64,000 nucleotides of DNA, taken from Alistipes sp. (GTDB lineage Bacteria; Bacillota; Clostridia; Oscillospirales; Ruminococcaceae). The DNA is taken from positions 145,428 to 209,427 of the forward strand of contig JAMPAJ010000001.1 of assembly GCA_023667265.1 (NCBI GenBank), written 5' to 3'. The translations under genes were made by a program, and so were the position numbers. A model generated the notes under the pieces. The model was not told where the DNA came from, searched no databases, and saw only the letters and a program-made list of their open reading frames with translations. Position 1 is the first letter of the stretch; each line of letters opens with the position of its first letter. This document shows positions 8,051-16,175 of this stretch, one piece after another.

Positions 8051-9454
8051 TTATTCCGCCGTATTCTGCTCAATGCCGGCAATTGTGCAGAAGGAAGCAT
8101 AATTTGAGGATACGCCGGATGTGCCCGTCAGGTCGTCCTTGCTGATGAGCGAGCCTGTATATTCGCCGTCAAGGAATACGTAGCATAGTCCGTTTCCTGC
8201 GTCTGAAAGGTCGATCTGCTTTGTGCTGCCGTTGTTCAGCGTATATTTTGCGGTAAGAACCGGTTCATCAAGCTCCGGCTCAGCTTCAATATCAATGGCG
8301 GCAACGTCGAAGTAAGAGAAGGAATTGTAGAACGTTTCGATGAAGCTGTATATCTCTGCATTTGCAAGGTCAAGCTCTGCGCCGCGGCAGGTGACCTTCT
8401 TGTTGTCCTGGTCGAACACGAATTTCTCGTTAACGATATCTCCCGAAACCTCGACCTCGGAAACGGTCAGGATATTCGCGGTACCTACGGTTTTTGTAAC
8501 GAGGTCGAACAGGTCGTAGGTGACGAAGCTGAGGTCGGAGCGGTAATAAGCCTCGACCTGCTTGTATCTTTCCAGGTAGGTGTAGATATAGTCGCTGGAA
8601 ATTCCTGCATAGTCGCTTACGAGAATTGTTTCCTGATTACCGTCGCGCATGGTTATGGTAAATTCCGCATAGGGCTGGTCGAAACCGTACAGCTCGATGT
8701 CATCGGGCGTGTCCTCGACCATAAATTCCGCGGTAAGGCGCGCCATCATAAGCACAGCGTTTGACGGAACCGTCTGGTCAAGCTCGAGAATACTGTACTC
8801 CTCCGGCATTTTCCATTCAAGCTCGTCGTCGTCATAGGTCAGGTCGTAAATGGTTTCGCCGTCTCTTTTCAGGGTCATACCCACGATATCGCCGGAATTA
8901 TAGTCTGTGAATTTGTCGTTTTTCAGCAGCATACGGTCGGTGAGAACAGGCTGGACGGTCGACATTCCGGATGCGTAGATGTTATTTTTTTCGTTGGTGT
9001 AAACGTAATAATAATCTCCGGTAGGACTCAGATCTCCCACGTAAAGGGTGTAGGAGCGTTCAGAATCGTAGGCGGTCACCACATACGGATCGTCAAGACC
9101 ATATTTAGCCTTGTTTTCCTCGGTTGCCTCGCCGTAGCTGGTATCGGCTGTGAGAACGGACATATAGCTGCAAACACCCTGGAGCGTGACCTGGTTAACG
9201 TCGAAAATGTCGGCGGAGCTTGAAGTCATTTCCCAGCTGCCGTCAACGAGCTCAAGGGTGTAGCTGACTCCGGCGCTTTCTATGTCAAGCTTACTGATGT
9301 CGTCGGAATTAAACTGGAAGAGCACATTGTCCGCCTGGATCGCCGATTCCTCGTTTGCCGCCTTTTCGCTCTTGTTCCTGAATGCAAGAAGCGTTCCGAC
9401 GGATATGCCGGCTGCCGCAGCAAGTGCGACAACGGCGATAACAGCTTTTTTCAT
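8051..9454 (-). CDS. DUF4340 domain protein, partner of a Gld-type ABC transporter
   Basis: The product of 467 residues has one N-terminal membrane anchor (about 2-22) and a large extracellular part rich in beta strands. Phrases such as YTLELVDGSWEMTS and YTLYVGDLSPTGDYYYVY are typical of repeated DUF4340 domains. The start at 9454 overlaps the stop of the upstream GldG-like gene (TAATG) and has AAGGAGATATGCTT before it, so I reject the longer frame to 9478. It is the last gene of a four-gene operon. The family usually accompanies GldA/F/G-type ABC transporters; the exported substrate is not known to me. Confidence 0.85.
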   Translation of the reverse strand: MKKAVIAVVALAAAAGISVGTLLAFRNKSEKAANEESAIQADNVLFQFNSDDISKLDIESAGVSYTLELVDGSWEMTSSSADIFDVNQVTLQGVCSYMSVLTADTSYGEATEENKAKYGLDDPYVVTAYDSERSYTLYVGDLSPTGDYYYVYTNEKNNIYASGMSTVQPVLTDRMLLKNDKFTDYNSGDIVGMTLKRDGETIYDLTYDDDELEWKMPEEYSILELDQTVPSNAVLMMARLTAEFMVEDTPDDIELYGFDQPYAEFTITMRDGNQETILVSDYAGISSDYIYTYLERYKQVEAYYRSDLSFVTYDLFDLVTKTVGTANILTVSEVEVSGDIVNEKFVFDQDNKKVTCRGAELDLANAEIYSFIETFYNSFSYFDVAAIDIEAEPELDEPVLTAKYTLNNGSTKQIDLSDAGNGLCYVFLDGEYTGSLISKDDLTGTSGVSSNYASFCTIAGIEQNTAE

Positions 9455-10959
9455 TAAGCATATCTCCTTTTCAGCCATACTCCGAGACCGATAACGGCGA
9501 ATACAGCAGGTACGAAATTGAATAGTCTGATGGCGGAGGATGCCTCCTCGCCGCTTTCAAAGTGCATTGTATCGTAGGAGTTGAATTTGTTCTGTATACC
9601 CATGTCAACATCGCTGTTATAGAGCCAGGTATTTGAGAACTGTGAAAGACGCCGTGTGCCGAAGAGCGGAGGCAGAGCATCCGGGGTCACGACTGACGGG
9701 ATCGAGATATTGTCGATAGCCTCGTCAGAACCGAGCACGAAAAGCTTTGCGCCGGTCTGCTTGTTGTATGAGTAATAGCCCATAATGAGCGGCTCATAGG
9801 ATTTCTGACGTGCAAGCTCAGCGGTAGACTCGTCGCCGCCCATGGGGATACTTTCGCAGGTATACTCCTCGCTGTCCATATCAGTTGGCAGATTTTCCAT
9901 TACCGAGGCCTTTTCCAGCATTTCGCTGCTTCCGGTAAGAGGATAGAAGCTTCTGGTATTTGCAGTTCCGGCTGCGTACAGACCGTTTATGACGGTTTCG
10001 TTGATGGCAGTCGTCAGATCCTCGGAGTAGTCCTCGCTGGCGGAGGGATAAGAAACCCTGAAATATTTTCCGTCCTGCTCATTGTCGTTGTTGAGAAGCT
10101 TCCAGTTTGTGTTTGTTTCATTGAGTATGTTATAGTCCATACCGATCTCAAATTTTGCAAGCAGATACTCGATATTCTCGAAGCGTCCGCTTGTTTCGCA
10201 TGGGGAAAGGAACATCTGGACTGCGCCGCCGTTGTCGATATACTGGCTCAGCTTTTCCCGGTCGGAGACTGAAATGTCACGTGTAGGCGCGGCAAGGCAG
10301 ATGATAGCCGTTTCCTTGGGAACTGAATCGACAGTGGAGAGATCAAGCTCCTTTACGGCGTAGTTATCGGCTCTTACGACATTGGCATAGGCTGAGTAGT
10401 CCTCGTCCAGGGACTTGTCGTTATAGCCGGACAGGAAGTATATAGTCGGAAGATTTCCGGATGTTACGACATGGATAGCGCCTGCAATGAGATTTTCTCC
10501 GGCGTATATCTCAATGCCGTTGCTGTCGGTCTGCCAGATGTTTCCGGAGATCTGGCGGATAACGTCACCGCATTTTACAAAGATATCGTTCATACTCACG
10601 TCCAGTACTCCGGTGGGATTGAGAGACATTGCAAGCTCGGCGTCCTCGTTTGGATCGAAGCAGGTGAGAGTGATATTGTCGCGCTTATCCAGCTCTATGA
10701 ACGTGTGATACAGCGGCAGACAATTCGGCTCGTTTTTCAGATTGAACATGGTGTTGAGGAAGTAGACCTCGATCTGCTTGTCAGCCGTAGCGTCAAGAAT
10801 TTCCTCGGTTTTGGGGTCGAGTGAATATTTTTTTGAGGGCGTAAGGTCGTACACCTTGTCGGAGTATTTGAAAATCATGTTGACCGGAACAACTACCGCA
10901 AGTACAAGGATCGCCAGGACAATGGCGAATGCGCCCGAAAGATTCAATTTTTTCTTCAT
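9454..10959 (-). CDS. GldG-like auxiliary component of ABC transporter
   Basis: The 501-residue protein has transmembrane helices near both ends (about 10-31 and 477-495) and a large outer domain of the GldG/DUF4350-like type, as in the ABC-type uncharacterised transport system auxiliary component. Visible family features are the stretch TPSKKYSLDPKTEEIL just after the first helix and IIYLAAP-like strands ending in IICLAAPTRDISVSDRE. The gene lies six bases after the permease gene and overlaps the DUF4340 gene by one base. In Bacteroidota the homologue takes part in gliding; in Firmicutes the role is unknown. Confidence 0.85.
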   Translation of the reverse strand: MKKKLNLSGAFAIVLAILVLAVVVPVNMIFKYSDKVYDLTPSKKYSLDPKTEEILDATADKQIEVYFLNTMFNLKNEPNCLPLYHTFIELDKRDNITLTCFDPNEDAELAMSLNPTGVLDVSMNDIFVKCGDVIRQISGNIWQTDSNGIEIYAGENLIAGAIHVVTSGNLPTIYFLSGYNDKSLDEDYSAYANVVRADNYAVKELDLSTVDSVPKETAIICLAAPTRDISVSDREKLSQYIDNGGAVQMFLSPCETSGRFENIEYLLAKFEIGMDYNILNETNTNWKLLNNDNEQDGKYFRVSYPSASEDYSEDLTTAINETVINGLYAAGTANTRSFYPLTGSSEMLEKASVMENLPTDMDSEEYTCESIPMGGDESTAELARQKSYEPLIMGYYSYNKQTGAKLFVLGSDEAIDNISIPSVVTPDALPPLFGTRRLSQFSNTWLYNSDVDMGIQNKFNSYDTMHFESGEEASSAIRLFNFVPAVFAVIGLGVWLKRRYA

Positions 10960-10965
10960 TTTCGA

Positions 10966-11697
10966 TCAACCTCTCTTCCAGCGTCTTTTTTCGATAACGA
11001 TATAATTCCAGGCAAGCGCCACCAGAACAGCCGAGATGAAGAATACGATATCGGAAAGGCGGATAAAGCCCTGTGAGAAGTACGCGAATCTCGGCTGAGC
11101 CGCAAAGGCGTACAGGAAGCCCTGGACTGTGGGATACTGTGCGATAAAGTCGGTCATGGAGAAGTCGTCGATGAAGAGGACTATAAACATGATGAACTCG
11201 CCGATAATAGCGGCAACAATGGAGTTTTCCACAAAAGCGGAAACGAGCTGTCCGAGGGCGATATACATTGCTCCCCAGAAGAAGAAGCCCACATATGCGC
11301 AGACGAGCTGTCCCATGACTATTTCGCCGTGAACCGCCGTGAAAATGGGGTAGAAGGTCGAAGCGGCGATCATGAAGAGGAACACGGTGAGGTTAGCGAG
11401 GTATTTTCCGAGGATTATCTGCACCACGTTGACGGGGGAGGTCATAAGCAGGACTTCCGTGCCGTTTTTCCGTTCGTCGGCAAAGGTGCGCATGGTGAGA
11501 ATAGGTATCAGGAATATGAAGTAGAGGATAACCTTGTAGAAAACCTCCGGGAACATAAACTGGAAATCCGGTTTATTGAGGTCGCCAAGCGCGCTGTTGA
11601 TGACGAAGGTGAACAGGAACATGAACAGCGCTGTGAGGATATAGGCGAAAGGCGTGTAGAAGAAGGACTGCACTTCCTTTTTATAAATAGAAAACAT
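10966..11697 (-). CDS. ABC-2 type permease, GldF-like
   Basis: The product has 243 residues and about six membrane helices. It opens MFSIYKKEVQSFFYTPFAYI and contains RTFADERKNGTEVLLMTSPV, a conserved cytoplasmic loop of GldF/ABC-2 permeases. Its start codon overlaps the stop of the ATPase gene by one base, so ATPase and permease are coupled. Together with the ATPase it forms the transporter core, to which the GldG-like and DUF4340 proteins add extracellular parts. Confidence 0.9.
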   Translation of the reverse strand: MFSIYKKEVQSFFYTPFAYILTALFMFLFTFVINSALGDLNKPDFQFMFPEVFYKVILYFIFLIPILTMRTFADERKNGTEVLLMTSPVNVVQIILGKYLANLTVFLFMIAASTFYPIFTAVHGEIVMGQLVCAYVGFFFWGAMYIALGQLVSAFVENSIVAAIIGEFIMFIVLFIDDFSMTDFIAQYPTVQGFLYAFAAQPRFAYFSQGFIRLSDIVFFISAVLVALAWNYIVIEKRRWKRG

Positions 11698-12707
11698 TAC
11701 TCTTCCTCCTTTTTCTCAGCGGCTTCGGCGGTTATCTCGTCGAGAAGCTCCTCCATTCCGGATCGGGAGGATTTGCTGTTGATGATATTCACGAAAACGG
11801 ACTCAAGATCGGGCTTGTCCGTGAAGATCTCGGAGATCTGTATTCTGCTGTTGAGCAGCTGAGTCATGATGCTTGTCTTTATATCGTCCTCGCTGCCGTT
11901 TATCAATGCGGTGAAGCTGAAGAAATCGTTGCCCTCGGCGTCGATTTTTGTGATTTCCTTAACGCCCGGGGTCAGCTCGATGATATTTGCTGCCGTGGTT
12001 TTGCTGCCCTTTATCTTCACATGGAGGACGATATCGCTGCCGCTGGACTTTTCCAGGTTCTCGATAGTGTCGATCGCCTTTATATCGCCCTTGTTGATGA
12101 TAACGACTCTGTCGCAGACCGCGCTGACCTCCGATAGGATGTGGGAGCTGAAAATAATGGAGTGATCCTTTTTCAGGCTCTTTATCAGCTCGCGGACTTC
12201 CGCAACCTGGTTCGGGTCGAGACCTACCGTAGGCTCGTCGAGGATGAGGAATTTCGGATCTCCGAGAAGAGCCTGGGCGAAGCCAACGCGCTGTTTATAG
12301 CCCTTTGACAGGTTCTTGATGAGCTTGTGCTTTACGTCCTCGATCTTCAGCAGATTCATAACGCGCTTTATCTCGCTGCTTTTCTTTGTCACGGGGATGC
12401 GTTTCAGACCCGCGCAGAAAGAGAGATATTCTGAAACGCGCATATCGGGGTAAACCGGGGGGATTTCCGGCAGATAGCCGAGATTTCTCTTTGCCTTGAC
12501 AGGCTCCTTCGAGACGTCGCTGCCGCATATAGTGACCTTTCCGGCGGACATGGGCAGGAATCCGGCTATCATGTTCATAGTCGTTGACTTTCCGGCGCCG
12601 TTCGGACCGAGAAAGCCGAGGATCTCATTATCATTTATTGTAAAGCTTATGTTGTTTACGGCTCGGTTTTTGCCGTAATACTTGGTCAGATTTTCAATAG
12701 TAATCAT
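11697..12707 (-). CDS. ABC transporter ATP-binding protein, GldA-like
   Basis: The 336-residue ATPase energises the membrane transporter encoded downstream. Walker A is GPNGAGKST (about 35-43), the signature is LSKGYKQR, and Walker B is FLILDEP followed by a His switch in SSHILSEV. A C-terminal extension of about 110 residues follows the nucleotide-binding domain, as in DUF4162-type exporters. It is the first gene of the operon, with AAGGAGAAGCTC before ATG. No strong promoter is obvious in the 100 bases upstream. Confidence 0.93.
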   Translation of the reverse strand: MITIENLTKYYGKNRAVNNISFTINDNEILGFLGPNGAGKSTTMNMIAGFLPMSAGKVTICGSDVSKEPVKAKRNLGYLPEIPPVYPDMRVSEYLSFCAGLKRIPVTKKSSEIKRVMNLLKIEDVKHKLIKNLSKGYKQRVGFAQALLGDPKFLILDEPTVGLDPNQVAEVRELIKSLKKDHSIIFSSHILSEVSAVCDRVVIINKGDIKAIDTIENLEKSSGSDIVLHVKIKGSKTTAANIIELTPGVKEITKIDAEGNDFFSFTALINGSEDDIKTSIMTQLLNSRIQISEIFTDKPDLESVFVNIINSKSSRSGMEELLDEITAEAAEKKEEE

Positions 12708-12914
12708 GAGCTTCTCCTTTCATAAATATAATTATTATGATGTATAGAATAGGGCAATAATGCACAAAAATGCAGAAGCTGATATAGTATACTAATGTAT
12801 TATCGCATATATATATGTACGTGAAATTAACGCATAATGAACAAATTGTTAATTCAATGATTTCTGCGTTATTTTAGTTGTGCAAAATATGTGAAAAGTC
12901 TTTACAAATATTAA

Positions 12915-12954
12915 CCTGTTCATGTGTAATCTGTGTGAAAAATGACTGAACAGG
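12915..12954. promoter_or_regulatory. Inverted repeat upstream of GH48
   Basis: CCTGTTCA and TGAACAGG form an 8-bp inverted repeat with a 24-base spacer, about 165 bases before the GH48 -35 box. It could be an operator or a weak terminator. The rest of 12708-13120 is AT-rich with no recognisable gene. Confidence 0.35.
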
Positions 12955-13120
12955 AGATGAATTTTAAATAAAATAGCAAAAGAATATTCGAGTTAACATT
13001 TCGTTAATAGATTGTGCGATAGATAAAAAACGCCGCTGGACAAAATACACAAAAAAGGCTTGGTTTATTGTGCATTGCACCAAAAAAATGACGCGCCGGG
13101 TTGCAAAATTTCTTTAGCTG

Positions 13121-13149
13121 TTGACATTAAAGGAAATATAGTCTATAAT
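13121..13149 (+). promoter_or_regulatory. Consensus promoter of the GH48 cellulase
   Basis: TTGACA, 17 bases, TATAAT: a perfect sigma-A promoter. The leader is about 130 bases and contains two stem-loops (GTGCGGG...CCTGCAC at about 13174-13197 and GTGTACG...CGTATAC at about 13199-13220) before the GAGAGGGG ribosome binding site. Confidence 0.85.
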
Positions 13150-13288
13150 AAATTATGAAAATAGTTTGAGAATTGTGCGGGCAAGCATACCTGCACAGTG
13201 TACGGGCTTTTTCGTATACGATCCTGCTCTTTACCGGGCGGGTAAAATGTTTTAAACCAAAAAAATTTATTGAGAGGGGTAAAAAACA

Positions 13289-15820
13289 ATGATTAGCAAG
13301 AAGAACAAAGCACTGGCATCAGCAGTTCTCGCTGCAACTATGTCTGCTACAGCTATCGTTCCTGCTTTTGCTTCCGGTGCAAACCAGTATGCAACAGAGA
13401 ACGGCGCTAACGAGTCTTATGCTGCTATGTTCGAGTCACTCTACGACGATGTTATCGTTAACGGTGAGAAGAACGGCTATCTGAGCTCACAGAACAACGG
13501 CGGCAATTCCTACGGTATTCCTTACCACAGCGTTGAGACACTCTGCGTTGAGGCTCCTGACTACGGTCACGAGACAACATCTGAGGCTATGTCTTATATG
13601 GCTTGGATCACAGCTATGCACGATGTTCTGGCTAAGCAGGGTCTTATTGATCCCGTTAGCAGCAACGAGCTTGAAAAGGGCTGGGGCACACTGGAGGCTA
13701 TGATCCCTGGCGCAAACAACACAAAGGGCACAAAGTCCGCTAAGTACGAGACAATTTTCCAGCAGGACAGACTGAAGGCTGACCCTGCTGCTGAGGAGAA
13801 CGATCCTTCCAAGTATCCAGTTCCTCAGTTCGGCGGCGAGGCTATCAACCCTATCTACAACGATATGAAGTCTGCTTACAACAACGAGGGCGAGGGTTAC
13901 TATCTCATGCACTGGCTGGCAGACGTTAACGACTGGTACGGCTTCGGCGGCGGCAACCCCGGCACAGAAACAGGAAGCTTCCAGTTCATCAATACATTCC
14001 AGAGAGGCGAGCAGGAGTCCTGCTTCGAGACAGTTCCTCAGCCTTGTATCGAGGATCTCGAGTTCGGTATGTCCTCCAACAGCAAGGATAACGGTAACGG
14101 TATCAAGGCTATCTTCAACGGTAAGGACGCAGTTCCGGTACAGTACGCATTCACAAACGCTCCTGACGCGGAGGATCGTGCTATCCAGGCTATCTACTTC
14201 GCAAGCCAGTGGGGCGTAGACTGCGGCGGTCTGTCCTACAAGGCTGCTAAGATGGGTGACCAGTGCCGTAACGATATGTTCGATAAGTACTACAAGGAGA
14301 TCGGCTGCCAGAGCTCTTCTGCACCTTCTGCTTCCGGTAACGGCGGTCAGCACTATCTCATGTCCTGGTATACATCATGGGGCGGCGCTATGGAAGTTTC
14401 CTACGGCGCATACAGCTGGGCATGGCAGATCGGATGCTCACACTCTCACCAGTTCTACCAGAATCCTCTTGCAGCTTACGCTCTCGCATATGATCCGGTT
14501 CTCAGCGACTGCATGAAGGCTAACAACGCTGTTAAGGACTACGAGGAGTCTGTAAAGAGACAGATCGAAATGTACCTCTGGCTCCAGTCCGCAAATGGTC
14601 CTTTCGCAGGCGGCTGTACAAACTCTAAGAACGGTAAGTATGAGAAGTATGACGCTAACGAGGCTACATTCTACAACATGGTTTACGTTGAGCACCCTGT
14701 ATATGCTGACCCTGGTTCAAACCACTGGATCGGTAACCAGGTATGGTCAACTCAGCGTCTCGCAGAGCTTTACTACTACGTTAAGAAGAACGGCGATGCT
14801 TCTAACCAGACATACGGCGGCATGAGCCTTGAAGAGGCTCTGGATACACTTCTGGAGAGATGGATCAACTGGTTCATCGAGAATACTAAGTTCGACTACG
14901 TTGCTGAAGACGGCACAGTTATGGCATACGCTATTCCTTCAAGCCTTGACTGGAGCGGTCAGCCTGGTACAAACTGGACTTCTTCCTCCAAGTACGACGC
15001 TTCCACTAACGACGGTCTTACCTGCACGATCACAGGTTACGGTCAGGGAGATATCGGATGCGTATCCTCACTCTGTAACACTCTCATCTACTACGCTGCT
15101 GCAAACGGCGTAAGCACAGAGGCTGCTTCTAACCCGAACAACTCTGATCTTGCTTCCAAGGGTCTCTACCTTGCTAACAAGCTCATGAGCATGCAGTGGA
15201 ACACAGCTCGTGACGAGATCGGTATTGCTTACGAGGATCACAACGGTTCTCTCAGCAGAGTATTCGAGCAGGAAGTTTATATCCCTGACTACTACAAGGG
15301 AACAATGCCTGACGGTTCCAAGCTCGAGCCCGGCGCAACATTCAGCTCTATCCGTGAGTCCTACGCCGATGATCCGATGTACCAGGAAGCTAAGTCTTAC
15401 TGGGAAGGTAAGGGCGAAGATACTAACGGCGACGGCGTAGTTGACGTTAGCGACTACACATTCAAGCTCCACAGATTCTGGCACATGGGCGATGCTCTCA
15501 TGACAACAGGTACAATGGCACTTCTCTTCCCCGAGGTTAAGCCTCTTAACGACGAAGAGACTCCTACTACAGGCGATGACGACATCCTCTGGGGTGACGC
15601 AAACGTTGACGGTGTTGTTGATATGGCTGACGCAACTCTCATCCTCCAGTACATCGGTAACGCTGACAAGTATAAGCTGACTGAACAGGGCGCTAAGAAT
15701 GCTGACGTTGTTGACAACGGCGGCGGAATCACAGCTATGGACTCTCTGGCTATTCAGATGTTCGATGCTAAGCTGCTGACACAGGCTGATTTCCCCACAA
15801 CTTCTGATAAGATCGGTTAA
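13289..15820 (+). CDS. Cellulosomal GH48 exoglucanase with dockerin
   Basis: This secreted 843-residue processive cellulase releases cellobiose from cellulose chain ends and is normally the most abundant catalytic cellulosome subunit. Signal peptide about 1-29, ending AFA. The GH48 domain (about 33-690) contains GHETTSEAMSY at 93-103, which carries the family proton-donor glutamate, and many aromatic cleft residues. A short linker (ETPTTGDDD) leads to a dockerin (about 770-843): GDANVDGVVDMADATLILQ, then a degenerate second repeat with GGGITAMDSLAIQ. Codon use is strongly biased to GCT, GTT, ACA, AAC and TAC, as in rpsB and tsf, suggesting very high expression. GAGAGGGG precedes ATG. Confidence 0.97.
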   Translation: MISKKNKALASAVLAATMSATAIVPAFASGANQYATENGANESYAAMFESLYDDVIVNGEKNGYLSSQNNGGNSYGIPYHSVETLCVEAPDYGHETTSEAMSYMAWITAMHDVLAKQGLIDPVSSNELEKGWGTLEAMIPGANNTKGTKSAKYETIFQQDRLKADPAAEENDPSKYPVPQFGGEAINPIYNDMKSAYNNEGEGYYLMHWLADVNDWYGFGGGNPGTETGSFQFINTFQRGEQESCFETVPQPCIEDLEFGMSSNSKDNGNGIKAIFNGKDAVPVQYAFTNAPDAEDRAIQAIYFASQWGVDCGGLSYKAAKMGDQCRNDMFDKYYKEIGCQSSSAPSASGNGGQHYLMSWYTSWGGAMEVSYGAYSWAWQIGCSHSHQFYQNPLAAYALAYDPVLSDCMKANNAVKDYEESVKRQIEMYLWLQSANGPFAGGCTNSKNGKYEKYDANEATFYNMVYVEHPVYADPGSNHWIGNQVWSTQRLAELYYYVKKNGDASNQTYGGMSLEEALDTLLERWINWFIENTKFDYVAEDGTVMAYAIPSSLDWSGQPGTNWTSSSKYDASTNDGLTCTITGYGQGDIGCVSSLCNTLIYYAAANGVSTEAASNPNNSDLASKGLYLANKLMSMQWNTARDEIGIAYEDHNGSLSRVFEQEVYIPDYYKGTMPDGSKLEPGATFSSIRESYADDPMYQEAKSYWEGKGEDTNGDGVVDVSDYTFKLHRFWHMGDALMTTGTMALLFPEVKPLNDEETPTTGDDDILWGDANVDGVVDMADATLILQYIGNADKYKLTEQGAKNADVVDNGGGITAMDSLAIQMFDAKLLTQADFPTTSDKIG

Positions 15821-15847
15821 TTTGATTAACTGAACGATTGAATATAA

Positions 15848-15884
15848 TAAAACGCACTCGGGTGACCGGGTGCGTTTTTTGTAG
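15848..15884 (+). terminator. Terminator of GH48
   Basis: AACGCACTCGG pairs with CCGGGTGCGTT around a short loop and is followed by a T-run. Confidence 0.9.
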
Positions 15885-15925
15885 ATGTGTTGATGATATC
15901 GCCGGACGGACTCGAAGAGACAATA

Positions 15926-15964
15926 AAAACAGGAGAACCACAAAAGTGATTCTCCTGCTTTTAA
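15926..15964 (-). terminator. Terminator downstream of tRNA-Leu
   Basis: On the minus strand AGGAGAATCAC pairs with GTGGTTCTCCT and runs into a T-rich tract, 20 bases after the tRNA 3' end. Confidence 0.8.
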
Positions 15965-15983
15965 AAGGATTTTAAATGAAAAA

Positions 15984-16068
15984 TGGTGCGAGTAATGGGA
16001 CTTGAACCCATACGTCGTTAGACACACGCCCCTCAAACGTGCCTGTCTGCCTATTCCAGCACACTCGC
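15984..16068 (-). tRNA. tRNA-Leu (anticodon GAG)
   Basis: The minus strand folds as a class II tRNA of 85 bases including an encoded CCA. Acceptor arm GCGAGTG pairs with TACTCGC; the anticodon stem CACGT/GCGTG encloses loop TTGAGGG, giving anticodon GAG; the T-arm contains GGTTCAAGTCC; the long variable arm is typical of leucine. It reads CUC and CUU codons. Confidence 0.95.
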
Positions 16069-16138
16069 ATTGCAGTCATAACCTGACTACTTGTATATTA
16101 TAACACAAAAAAAAGCATTTGTCAACCCCTTTTTGAAA

Positions 16139-16172
16139 AAAATTTTCGGTGCCGCGATTTGCAGCACCGAAA
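16139..16172 (-). terminator. Terminator of the TolA-like gene
   Basis: On the minus strand TTTCGGTGC faces GCACCGAAA, followed by a seven-base T-run. Confidence 0.8.
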
Positions 16173-16175
16173 GTG

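Noticed and set aside
15068..16036. 322-codon minus-strand frame opposite the end of GH48
   Set aside because: It overlaps the GH48 dockerin, the terminator and the tRNA and has no recognisable product.
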